A DNA stretch of 64,000 nucleotides from contig JAEEGS010000009.1 in assembly GCA_016280445.1 (NCBI GenBank), positions 50,705-114,704 of the forward strand, read 5' to 3'. The notes beneath the pieces are model-generated. The model saw only the letters and a program-made list of their open reading frames with translations. It did not search any database and was not told where the DNA came from. A program made the translations under genes and the position numbers. This stretch comes from Bacteroidaceae bacterium. Lineage in GTDB: Bacteria; Bacteroidota; Bacteroidia; Bacteroidales; Bacteroidaceae. Shown one piece after another: positions 46,652-55,023 of this stretch (its first letter is position 1; each line of letters starts with the position of its first letter).

Positions 46652-48484
46652 TTAGAATGGGACTTGTGCATCAAATTGGTCACGAAAGCCATTGAACACA
46701 TTGATGTCCACATTCCCATGAATGCCCACCACACGTCCATTGTCGCACATCTGCCAAAAGTCCTGTCTCACTTCTGGTCGATACATATTGTAGCGGGCAA
46801 CCCACATGGTGTAATTTCGGCACAAATCAGGAGCATGCACCAGATGCTCTTGTACAAAAGACTGGTTCGTGTAGAGAATTGGACGCCTTCCAGTCGCCTT
46901 TTCCACCATTTGTAGCCACATGCGCACCTCATCCAGCACTTTCCTCACATCCCCATACTGAGCCAACTGCTCCTTCGTGGGTTCCACATCCAACACAGGA
47001 GGCAAGTCGCCAGCCATCATTTCCGTGTTCTCCAAAAAATAAGTCGCCTGTTCTTTTCCTCCTGCTTTCAAGGAGAAGAAATGATAGGCACCACAAAGGA
47101 TGCCATGCGCACGTGCAGCACGTGAATCCTGCTCATAATATGCCGACTTGATGGTGACGCCTTGCGTGGATTTGATAAAGACGAAACTCACAGGGAAATT
47201 AGCCTTGCCCTCCACTTGAGCATTATGTCGGAAGCCCAGCGAGGTGATGCGCATGGCATTCCAATTGATAGGATGGATTTGTCCCCCTTTTTCATGCTGA
47301 TAACGGCTGATGTCGATACCGTACACTCGGTTGTCCGTGTAGCACATCTTTTCACCAAGATAGTTGCCATCGCCCCACTCTCCTGCCAGCACAATCTTAT
47401 TTTTTGTCACATGGAAACCTCTTCCATGACGGAGTCCATTCTCCCATTCTCCTTCATAGTAGTCACCATTTCCGTAATGCATCACACCATATCCATGCGG
47501 TACTCCCTTCTCCGTCATCACTCCACAATAGCGATTCCTCAGCGTGTCACACGACGAACCCTCATAAAGAGAAAGAGAATCAGATGGAACAGGTTTCAGT
47601 AAGGATAACTCCATCAAGGCGCTTCCTTTCAGCGGTCGAGAGTCGTTTAGATGAAGGAACTTCACCTTCCATTCTGCAATCAAGTCCGAAAAATCCGTAT
47701 CAAGAAAAAGAGGTGTGCTGAGTGCCACGCAACTGTCAGGAATGTCTGTCAGTTCATCGTTCTCTAGCACCACAAACCGAGCGTCCTCATCTGTTTCAGA
47801 GTGCATGTGCCATAAAGATGGCCTTCTCAGAATGTTGTTCACAGGACTCATCTGCAAAGAGTCCATCTCATACATCCTCACCACTCCCACTTCAATCTTT
47901 CGTGCATGCTGAATCACAGAGTCAAGCAGTTCCATCATCCGTGTTCCATGTTCTTGCGCCGATGCCAATTGGTTGGAATAGCTGGCTACACCCATGTATT
48001 CATTGTCCTCAAGGGTGTGATGCTTCAGGTAATAATCCACCTCATCAGCCATGTTGGCCATCCGCCGCTGTTCAACAATCATCCACTCCCTGTTCCTTGC
48101 GATGAAATCTTTCATCATCTCGTTCACCCTGTCCCTTTGGGCTTCCATTTGCGGATTCTCATCCACCGTCATCACCAAGCCAAAAGCCGATGGAAACATT
48201 GATGAACTATTTACCCACACACCAACGTTCTCACTCCTGACGAGTGCAGAATCAAGCGATGTGGTCATACCTTCCATCAGGGAATCTACAGGCGAGAGGC
48301 GCGAGAAATAAGCCACCTCATTCCCGTCAGCAAGCAAGGAGAAACAAGCGAATTGCACCACGTTCACCTTGGCGCTTTCCGCTTCTTTCTCCGTCCATGA
48401 GCGATTGATGTACAGAATCCATACAACCAACACGATGCATAAGAACAATGCACCCGCTATCATATGAATCCTGTACTTCCTCAT
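46652..48484 (-). CDS. Membrane-anchored protein with MORN repeats and GH25 lysozyme domain
   Basis: About 610 residues: TM helix at about 6-27, a helical extracytoplasmic region of about 280 residues, MORN repeats (GYGVMHYGNGDYYEGEWENG and GRGFHV) near 330-370, and a C-terminal GH25 muramidase (about 400-605; GIDISRYQ, PPVLDVEPT, GNVDINVFNGF). The start MRKYRIHMIAG is eight bases after the stop of the upstream GH43 gene, so the lysozyme is co-transcribed with two GH43 enzymes. The combination of MORN repeats and GH25 is seen in Bacteroidota, but its role is not known to me. The Asp and Glu of LDVEP fit an active enzyme. Confidence 0.85.
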   Translation of the reverse strand: MRKYRIHMIAGALFLCIVLVVWILYINRSWTEKEAESAKVNVVQFACFSLLADGNEVAYFSRLSPVDSLMEGMTTSLDSALVRSENVGVWVNSSSMFPSAFGLVMTVDENPQMEAQRDRVNEMMKDFIARNREWMIVEQRRMANMADEVDYYLKHHTLEDNEYMGVASYSNQLASAQEHGTRMMELLDSVIQHARKIEVGVVRMYEMDSLQMSPVNNILRRPSLWHMHSETDEDARFVVLENDELTDIPDSCVALSTPLFLDTDFSDLIAEWKVKFLHLNDSRPLKGSALMELSLLKPVPSDSLSLYEGSSCDTLRNRYCGVMTEKGVPHGYGVMHYGNGDYYEGEWENGLRHGRGFHVTKNKIVLAGEWGDGNYLGEKMCYTDNRVYGIDISRYQHEKGGQIHPINWNAMRITSLGFRHNAQVEGKANFPVSFVFIKSTQGVTIKSAYYEQDSRAARAHGILCGAYHFFSLKAGGKEQATYFLENTEMMAGDLPPVLDVEPTKEQLAQYGDVRKVLDEVRMWLQMVEKATGRRPILYTNQSFVQEHLVHAPDLCRNYTMWVARYNMYRPEVRQDFWQMCDNGRVVGIHGNVDINVFNGFRDQFDAQVPF

Positions 48485-48492
48485 TATTTGAT

Positions 48493-49956
48493 TTATTTCA
48501 TGCGCAGACAACGAAGATTCCACTTCGAATTGTCACTCTTGAAGTCATACTCCGCCAGCGTAGGTGTGCTGTCACCTGCTGAGTATATCACGTAGCGCGT
48601 GTTGAGCGATTCCTGACCAGGAATCTGCTTCGGCATGATGCGGAATGTGCCATCCACCAGTTGCTCGATGCGCCACAACTGCTCAGGAGCACCCGTGAAA
48701 GTCGGCACAGTGGTCAGTTCCATATCCTGCGTGGCAGCAAGTGCACGTTCAGTTCCGTCAATCGTGATTTTGAAATAAGGATTGCTCAGGTAGCCACCAG
48801 CTTCGGGCACAGCCGTGAGCGTCCAATGCTGGTGAGGACGGAACATATAGTCACCGGCACGAACGCCTATTTCACCAGTTGGCCAAGTGCTGATTACCTC
48901 CTGCAACGTCTGATCAGGAATAGGCTTAATCGGTTTCGTCATGTCCATCTCCCAGAAGCGTTCCCGTTCCTGCTTCATCCGCACAAAATCGACAGCCAAC
49001 TCCAAAGAATAGCCACGGCGCTCCGATGTGATTTCGTAGGTGCCTTCCTTCAGACGGTCACCTGCCACTGGCCAATCGTTTTTCCACAACAACGGACGGA
49101 TGCCCAGCACACTGCGTCCATTCATATTGAAATCTGCTTCATAGTGGCACGACATCACCTCCACGCCTTCATCAATCACGGTGCGTCCGAAGTGACCAGG
49201 TCCACACACACGGTCGCCAGCGGCAATCACCATTTTGCCACCACCATGAAACATGTCACGTCCCACATTGTCCACATACGGTCCCGTCACCCTGCGTGAG
49301 CGCCCCACTACTATATTATAGGTGGAGTTCACACCATCGCAACAAGTGCCATGCGTGCCCAGCAGATAGTACCAGCCATCTCTGTAAATCAAGTCTGTTG
49401 CCTCGCAGTCGATGGCGATGTCAATAGGCTTATTCCCCTTCACACGTTCACCTGTTTTCGGGTCAAGCTCAATCAGACGAATGTTGCCGAAATAAGTGCC
49501 ATAACTCACCCACATACGTCCCGTTTTCGGGTCGAGCAGCAAACCTGGGTCAATGGCATCGTTGTCTTCCAATCCATCAGAAGCGGCCACTTCCACAGGC
49601 TCTGTGTATTTGAAATCGGGCGAATTGGGGTCGAGCGTCTTGTTCCACATCGTCAAGATGCGGCCGCTGTGTCCACCACCAAGCCCACCGCCAGTGGCTC
49701 CATAAATCACCAGATAGCGGTCACCTATCTTCATCACATCGGGAGCAGCACCGCCACCAGGGCGCACGGCTCCACCCTTCCAACTCCATCCATCCTCCGA
49801 AATCAAGCCTCCGCTGCCTGTTCCGAAAGTATAATACTTGCCATCACACAACGCCAAAGTGGAGGGGTCATGGATGTATGGTTGTCCTATTTGTGCAGAA
49901 CTGGATGCAGCCACCATCAAGGCACTGGCTGCCAATATATTGCGAAATTTTTCCAT
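48493..49956 (-). CDS. Secreted GH43 family glycosidase (arabinan-active type)
   Basis: A 487-residue exported protein with signal peptide (1-21). The five-bladed GH43 propeller shows the base Asp30 in HDPS, the modulating Asp136 in DNDAIDPG and the acid Glu185 in CEATDLI. This arrangement is near that of endo-/exo-alpha-1,5-arabinanases. After about residue 320 comes a C-terminal beta-rich part that may bind carbohydrate. It lies between a larger GH43 gene (9 bases upstream) and the MORN-GH25 gene (8 bases downstream). Arabinose-containing side chains are the likely target; exact linkage is inference. Confidence 0.87.
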   Translation of the reverse strand: MEKFRNILAASALMVAASSSAQIGQPYIHDPSTLALCDGKYYTFGTGSGGLISEDGWSWKGGAVRPGGGAAPDVMKIGDRYLVIYGATGGGLGGGHSGRILTMWNKTLDPNSPDFKYTEPVEVAASDGLEDNDAIDPGLLLDPKTGRMWVSYGTYFGNIRLIELDPKTGERVKGNKPIDIAIDCEATDLIYRDGWYYLLGTHGTCCDGVNSTYNIVVGRSRRVTGPYVDNVGRDMFHGGGKMVIAAGDRVCGPGHFGRTVIDEGVEVMSCHYEADFNMNGRSVLGIRPLLWKNDWPVAGDRLKEGTYEITSERRGYSLELAVDFVRMKQERERFWEMDMTKPIKPIPDQTLQEVISTWPTGEIGVRAGDYMFRPHQHWTLTAVPEAGGYLSNPYFKITIDGTERALAATQDMELTTVPTFTGAPEQLWRIEQLVDGTFRIMPKQIPGQESLNTRYVIYSAGDSTPTLAEYDFKSDNSKWNLRCLRMK

Positions 49957-49965
49957 TGTCTATGC

Positions 49966-51918
49966 TTATTTGTTGTTGATGATTGTGTAGTTAGTCACAG
50001 GTTGATTCTTGTCGTCGAGGAAACGAACACAGAAGTCGCTCATGCCTGGGCCGTTGATGATGGCACCCCGAAGCACATTTCTGCCCTTCTTCAAGGTCAC
50101 ACGTGGAGACATTCCATCGTCTTCCACCATGCGGCGGTCGCCCGACAACAGGAGCGCTTCCTCGCCATTGAGCCACCACATGGAAGCGGAATTGGAACCG
50201 ACAGCCAGACGGACATCCTTGATTTCTTCAGGACAGTCAATCGTGGTCACCGCCCAGAAAAGCACGCCGTATACCTGCTTCTGGAGTTTCTCTGAGAATC
50301 GGAACAATTTCACATTGTATGCATGGCTTTCGAGCGTATGCCAAGTCAGCGTCTGCTTGCCCGCCTTCACTTTCTGACCGTCTTTGGGCAGAATGCTGAA
50401 CTGCTGGGCGAAATACTCCTTGTTAAAATGTTCGCGCAGATAGGTGTCTGTGAAAACTGTGTTGCTTCTGTTGGGCTTGTCAATGGGTTCCAACAACGTC
50501 CATCGGCGGATGAAGCCATTGGCGTCAGGAGATGAAGGCTGTGCCCCCACAGGCTTGAAGTAAGACTGGCGGTTCTTGAATTGAATCCAATCCACACAAG
50601 CACCCTCACCCTCGCAAGTGATGCAGATATTCGTCACACCCTTGGGTACATATTGCAGCGGAGCCGTCACATGGAGCCATTGACCGCGTTGGTCACGGCG
50701 ATACTGTCCCTCGCTCACACAAACAATATCTATCTTGGCGATGACTTTTCCCTTTCCGTCCTTCTCACGAATCAGCAATTGTGTGTTGGCATTCGCCTTT
50801 ACATTAGCAGTTAAATAAGCATCATTCACACCGCTGAAATCCACATCGTTATAACATAGAAAACTTCCTTTCTTCGAAAGTTCCGCATACCATCCGCGGA
50901 ACGTGTTGAGGGTGTCGTGATACTGAATCGTCACATCCTCGCTTGACGTGCTGTATCTGTCCACTTCAATCTGGTCTGTTGCCTGATTGATGCCCACGCC
51001 ACGAAGGGTTGGCTTCACTTCGACGATGGTGCCATCTGCATTGAAACTGAGGCGGTCGATGCACACAGAACGGCGCTTGTCCATACTGGGCGAATAGTCG
51101 TTGTGGTGGTAGAACAGATACCACTGCCCATTATATTGGGTGATGGAATGATGGTTCGTCCAGCATCCGTTGGCATGTTCAGCCATGATGATGCCCTTAA
51201 ACTCCCAGGGACCCAGCGGACTCTTCGACATGGCATAAGCCAGCGTCTCCGTCCCCTTCTCCACGCGCACCCATGGGAAGGTGAGATAATACCAGCCACC
51301 CTGCTTGAAGGCATAAGGGCCTTCCTTGAAGCCGTCGGGGAGACCTTCCATCACTACGGCTTCGCCATCCAGTTCCTTCATGTTCTGTTTCAGGCGGGCA
51401 CCTCGGATTCCCATGCCCGACCAATAGATGTAACTTTGGCCGTCGTCATCGACAAGCACACAGGGGTCGATGCCCATCACCCCCTTGATGGGTTCCTGCT
51501 CGCACACGAAAGGGCCTTCTGGCTGACTGGCTGTAGCCACACCGATGGCAAATCCGCGTCCCTCTTTGGGTGCAGCAGGGAAATAGAAATAATACTTGCC
51601 ATCGCGGCACACACAGTCGGGTGCCCACATCGCGTAGGAGTCAGGCTTCACCCAGGGTACATTGTTTTGGGTGATAATCACACCATGATCTTCCCAGTCG
51701 GTCAAGTTCGCCGACGAGAACACATGGTAGTCGGCCATGCAGAACCAATCCTGCCGTTGCCCTTCAGGAGCAGGGATGTCATGCGACGGATAGATGTACA
51801 CTTTGTTGTTAAACACACGCGCTGTGGGGTCAGCCGAGAACTGGTTGCGAACCACGGGATTCTGTGCCGCCATTCCGAGCGGTAAACAGAGCAGTGAAAG
51901 AATGATAGATTTCCTCAT
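49966..51918 (-). CDS. Secreted GH43 glycosidase with CBM6 module
   Basis: About 650 residues from MRKSIILSLLCLPLGMAA (signal peptide). The GH43 propeller (about 25-315) begins NQFSADPTARVF with the base Asp and contains IDPCVLVDDDG and FKEGPYAF, the site of the acid Glu. A CBM6-type jelly roll follows (about 330-465, ending GACVDWIQFKN), then a further domain of about 170 residues with galactose-binding-like features. CBM6 usually binds xylan or arabinoxylan. The upstream ATG at 51948 lies within the -7 box and is rejected. First gene of the minus-strand operon, divergent from the GH8 gene. Confidence 0.88.
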   Translation of the reverse strand: MRKSIILSLLCLPLGMAAQNPVVRNQFSADPTARVFNNKVYIYPSHDIPAPEGQRQDWFCMADYHVFSSANLTDWEDHGVIITQNNVPWVKPDSYAMWAPDCVCRDGKYYFYFPAAPKEGRGFAIGVATASQPEGPFVCEQEPIKGVMGIDPCVLVDDDGQSYIYWSGMGIRGARLKQNMKELDGEAVVMEGLPDGFKEGPYAFKQGGWYYLTFPWVRVEKGTETLAYAMSKSPLGPWEFKGIIMAEHANGCWTNHHSITQYNGQWYLFYHHNDYSPSMDKRRSVCIDRLSFNADGTIVEVKPTLRGVGINQATDQIEVDRYSTSSEDVTIQYHDTLNTFRGWYAELSKKGSFLCYNDVDFSGVNDAYLTANVKANANTQLLIREKDGKGKVIAKIDIVCVSEGQYRRDQRGQWLHVTAPLQYVPKGVTNICITCEGEGACVDWIQFKNRQSYFKPVGAQPSSPDANGFIRRWTLLEPIDKPNRSNTVFTDTYLREHFNKEYFAQQFSILPKDGQKVKAGKQTLTWHTLESHAYNVKLFRFSEKLQKQVYGVLFWAVTTIDCPEEIKDVRLAVGSNSASMWWLNGEEALLLSGDRRMVEDDGMSPRVTLKKGRNVLRGAIINGPGMSDFCVRFLDDKNQPVTNYTIINNK

Positions 51919-51945
51919 AGGTTGTTCGTAAAAGTAATTCCTTTG

Positions 51946-51953
51946 CAAATGTA
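51946..51953 (-). promoter_or_regulatory. Predicted -7 box for the GH43-GH43-lysozyme operon
   Basis: Minus-strand TACATTTG followed by C, 27 bases before the start codon at 51918. Confidence 0.55.
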
Positions 51954-52124
51954 CGGAATAAAATCAACATACCAAAACCTTTCATGATACACGTTTTCTC
52001 TATGGGGTTACATTTTTGTAACAAACAGTCGTTTTAGGCGATTAGTGTTTTTTTTTCAACGAAACGAAGGCGTCAATTTACAGCTAAACACCTGAAGCTC
52101 CTTCAAGCGAATGTACTCCATCAA

Positions 52125-52231
52125 ACGACTTCCACATGCTCAGCCTTGCAACTGGAATGTAATACGGGTTATCACTGGAAGGTAATACGTCCTATGACTG
52201 GAAGATAATAAGGATAGTAAGTGGAAGTCGT
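52125..52231. repeat. 11-bp inverted repeat enclosing the 23-bp array
   Basis: ACGACTTCCAC at 52125-52135 is the exact reverse complement of 52221-52231. The right arm is inside the fourth 23-bp unit and the left arm lies 15 bases before the first unit. Confidence 0.6.
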
Positions 52232-52242
52232 ATGGGAAATTA
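52151..52242. repeat. Four-unit 23-bp degenerate repeat array between divergent glycosidase genes
   Basis: Units start at 52151, 52174, 52197 and 52220. The first three begin ACTGGAA and the fourth AGTGGAAG; the first three continue with variants of GGTAATACG. The array lies in a 440-base gap, 200 bases from the GH43 promoter and about 30 bases before the TTG element of the GH8 promoter. The period equals that of the array at 24448-24516. Confidence 0.75.
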
Positions 52243-52273
52243 AAAGAAATTTCAAAAAAAACGTATCATTCGC

Positions 52274-52305
52274 TTGACACATATAGTCTATATATCGTAA
52301 CTTTG
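52274..52305 (+). promoter_or_regulatory. Predicted GH8 promoter
   Basis: TTG at 52274-52276, 21 bases, TAACTTTG at 52298-52305. A leader of about 48 bases follows. Confidence 0.65.
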
Positions 52306-52358
52306 CAACGTGATTTCACAACGAAGTGTATCACTTTAAAATCCATAATTAAGTAAAG

Positions 52359-53645
52359 ATGAATAGAATCGCACAAACACTACTGACCGTATGCTGGTTG
52401 CTGACCAGTACAATCGTTTTCGCCTGCACCACACCTGAAAAGGGTCCTGAAGAAAAGGGGGCTTTCGAGACACGGAGATACCGCAACATCTTCGTCGAAA
52501 TGGGTTACACGCCTGCTGAGGTGGACGCCAAGTTGGAGGAGGTGTTCAACGATGTCTTCTATGGCCCGAACAAGGTGTATTTCGAGGTGGGTGACTCGAT
52601 GGCCTATGTGTCTGATATCAAGAACAATGACGCACGAACGGAAGGAATGTCGTATGGCATGATGATAGCCGTCCAGTTCAACAAAAAGGACATCTTCGAC
52701 CGTTTGTGGCGATGGAGCAAAAAATACATGCAGCACCAAGGGGGTGAGCGCGACGGATTCTTTGCTTGGAGTTGCAAGACCGATGGCACGAAAAACGCTG
52801 CTGGTTCGGCTTCTGATGGGGAGCTGTATTTCATCACGGCACTCCTGTTTGCTTCCAACCAGTGGGGAGACCATTCGGGCATCAACTACAAGGCTGAGGC
52901 TCAACGCATTCTGAATGCCTGCATGGGCATGAACGAGGGAGAACCGAAGAAGTATCTGATTGACCCTGAAACACAACTCATCACTTTCACGCCCGACGGG
53001 TTCGGAGCACGTTTCACCGACCCTTCCTACCACATTCCTGCCTTCTACGAGGTGTGGGCTCGTTGGGCAAGGGACGGACGAAGCGCCTACTGGTGGGAGG
53101 CTGCCAAGAAATCAAGGGAGTTTCTGCACAAGGCCATCCATCCACAGACGGGACTGAACCCTGATTTGTGCCAATATGACGGTTCTGTGATGGGAGGACG
53201 TATGCGTGGCGGCAGCAATTTCCGATATGACTCTTGGCGTGTGCCTATGAATATTGTGCTGGATTATGAATGGAGTTGTGCTGATGACGAGTGGCAGGAA
53301 CAATATGGGGAGAAGATTCAGAAGTTCTTCTATTCGCAGGGAGTCAACACGTTCGTGGATCAGTACAGGGTGAATGGCGAACTTCCTTCGGAGGACGAGA
53401 TTCTTCCAGCCGGACATTTTCCGAAGAAACTGCGCCACTCCATCGGTTTGGTGGCCACGATTGCCACAACTGCAGCGCTGCATAACGGACCGGAAAGCAA
53501 GGAATTTGTGGATGCCTTCTGGGCAGCGAAGCATGAACCAGAAGAAGATGGCTATTTCGATGCCTACTACGACGGTTTGCTGAGGCTTTTTGCCTTCATG
53601 CACTTGAGCGGCCGTTACCGCATCATCTTCCCTCCTGAGCGGTAA
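52359..53645 (+). CDS. GH8 reducing-end xylose-releasing exo-oligoxylanase (lipoprotein)
   Basis: A 428-residue enzyme of the Rex type, which removes xylose from the reducing end of xylo-oligosaccharides. Signal peptide with lipobox VFAC (Cys23) indicates membrane anchoring. GH8 features: acid Glu95 in ARTEGMSYGM, Asp153 in SASDGELYF, and Asp291 in FRYDSWRVPMN as candidate base. Length and the RTEGMSYGMMIA motif fit Rex better than GH8 cellulases. It is divergent from the GH43 operon, and together they suggest arabinoxylan use. Confidence 0.9.
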   Translation: MNRIAQTLLTVCWLLTSTIVFACTTPEKGPEEKGAFETRRYRNIFVEMGYTPAEVDAKLEEVFNDVFYGPNKVYFEVGDSMAYVSDIKNNDARTEGMSYGMMIAVQFNKKDIFDRLWRWSKKYMQHQGGERDGFFAWSCKTDGTKNAAGSASDGELYFITALLFASNQWGDHSGINYKAEAQRILNACMGMNEGEPKKYLIDPETQLITFTPDGFGARFTDPSYHIPAFYEVWARWARDGRSAYWWEAAKKSREFLHKAIHPQTGLNPDLCQYDGSVMGGRMRGGSNFRYDSWRVPMNIVLDYEWSCADDEWQEQYGEKIQKFFYSQGVNTFVDQYRVNGELPSEDEILPAGHFPKKLRHSIGLVATIATTAALHNGPESKEFVDAFWAAKHEPEEDGYFDAYYDGLLRLFAFMHLSGRYRIIFPPER

Positions 53646-53733
53646 TTGTCCGCACTCACTCCATCGTTCCGTTCGCTCCGTGCAAGGTACTGACGTTCGA
53701 CAAAAGCAAAAAAGACAGATTTTTCTCTCTTTA

Positions 53734-53765
53734 TTTGCTTTTGTGCTCACTTAATCGTACCTTTG
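53734..53765 (+). promoter_or_regulatory. Consensus Bacteroidota promoter
   Basis: TTTG at 53734-53737, 20 bases, TACCTTTG at 53758-53765. This is the best match to the consensus in the window. The downstream ATG at 53776 allows a leader of only about five bases. Confidence 0.7.
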
Positions 53766-53775
53766 CACCCGTTTT

Positions 53776-55023
53776 ATGGAAAGGATGAAACGTTATATTT
53801 GTCTGTTGACAATGGTTGTGCTGGCAGGGTTGCCCTTGTCGGCACAAAATTCGTTGGTGACGGTGACTGCTGACGGCGACACTCTTTTGCTGGATTCCAT
53901 CGAGGTGTCCATCTTGACGTGTACGCCCGGAAAGGACATGTATGCAAAGTTTGGACATACGGCGCTGAGGGTGCGCGACTACACCCAAGGCGAGGATATT
54001 GTGTTCAATTACGGATGCTTTGACTATAATGCGAACAATTTCGTGCTGAAGTTCCTGTTGGGTCAGACGGATTATCTGTTGGACGACGAGCCATTTGACT
54101 ATCTGAAGTACAGATATGGCATGCTGGGCAACGGTGTGACGGAACAACGTCTGAACTTGAGCCAACTGGAGGCAAACCGTCTGTTGGCCTTGCTCCAGGA
54201 GAACTTGCAACCTGAGAATCTGGAATATCGCTACAACTGGCTCTACGATAACTGTACGGAACGTGCGCGTGATATGTTGGAGAAGGCTGTGGACGGGGAT
54301 ATTGTGTATGCAGGATTGACTGATGATGATGTGACGGTGCGTGACATGTTGCATAAGTGCTTGGAAAATTCGCCTTGGGTGGCATTTGGCATCGACCTCA
54401 TTCTGGGCGCAGAGATTGACAAGCGTGTGGACCAGCGCGTGATGATGTTCCTCCCTGGCGTGTTCGAAAAAGAGTCGGATGGTGCACACATTGCAAGAAA
54501 CAACGGTGAGCGTGTATTGTATGTGAGAGAGAGAGCGACCGTGCTGGAAGACAAGAATGAACCAGAAGAGGCCACGTTGGTGTGGGCTCCTATATGTGTG
54601 TTCACTTTGTTGCTGCTGGGTTCGATGGCGTTATCGGTGGAGGAATTCAGCCGGAAACGTCCGACGGTGTGGCTGGACATCACGATGCATGTGTTCCAAG
54701 GATTGACGGGCTTGCTGGTGGCATTCCTGTTTTTCTTCTCGGTTCACCCTGCTGTGGATAGCAACTGGCTGGTCATCATCCTGAACCCGTTGGCGCTGGT
54801 GTATGCAGCGTGGATGTGGTATTGCCACAAGAAGGGGCGGAAGAATGTGTTGGCGTATGTGAATTTGGTGGTGATGACTGGATTTATAGTGACGATGTGC
54901 GTCTGTCCGCAGTCGTTCAACCCGGCCATGTGGCTGGTGGTGTTGGCGCTGCTGGTGAGAGCCTTGTTGCAGGCACACTTTGTGTATCATGGGAATTTGA
55001 AAATTGAAAATTTAAAGTCTTGA
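53776..55023 (+). CDS. DUF4105 (Lnb N-domain) membrane protein
   Basis: A 415-residue inner-membrane protein. After a signal peptide, residues about 35-200 form the DUF4105 domain, first noted at the N-terminus of Lnb proteins, with the conserved GKDMYAKFGHTALRV (Gly-His) and the YDNCTERARDML motif. The C-terminal 150 residues contain about five TM helices. The His and Cys of the two motifs suggest a papain-like or acyltransferase-like active site, but the activity is unproven. ATG 53785 is an alternative start. The last nine residues (NLKIENLKS) derive from an AT-rich intergenic-type repeat. Confidence 0.83.
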   Translation: MERMKRYICLLTMVVLAGLPLSAQNSLVTVTADGDTLLLDSIEVSILTCTPGKDMYAKFGHTALRVRDYTQGEDIVFNYGCFDYNANNFVLKFLLGQTDYLLDDEPFDYLKYRYGMLGNGVTEQRLNLSQLEANRLLALLQENLQPENLEYRYNWLYDNCTERARDMLEKAVDGDIVYAGLTDDDVTVRDMLHKCLENSPWVAFGIDLILGAEIDKRVDQRVMMFLPGVFEKESDGAHIARNNGERVLYVRERATVLEDKNEPEEATLVWAPICVFTLLLLGSMALSVEEFSRKRPTVWLDITMHVFQGLTGLLVAFLFFFSVHPAVDSNWLVIILNPLALVYAAWMWYCHKKGRKNVLAYVNLVVMTGFIVTMCVCPQSFNPAMWLVVLALLVRALLQAHFVYHGNLKIENLKS

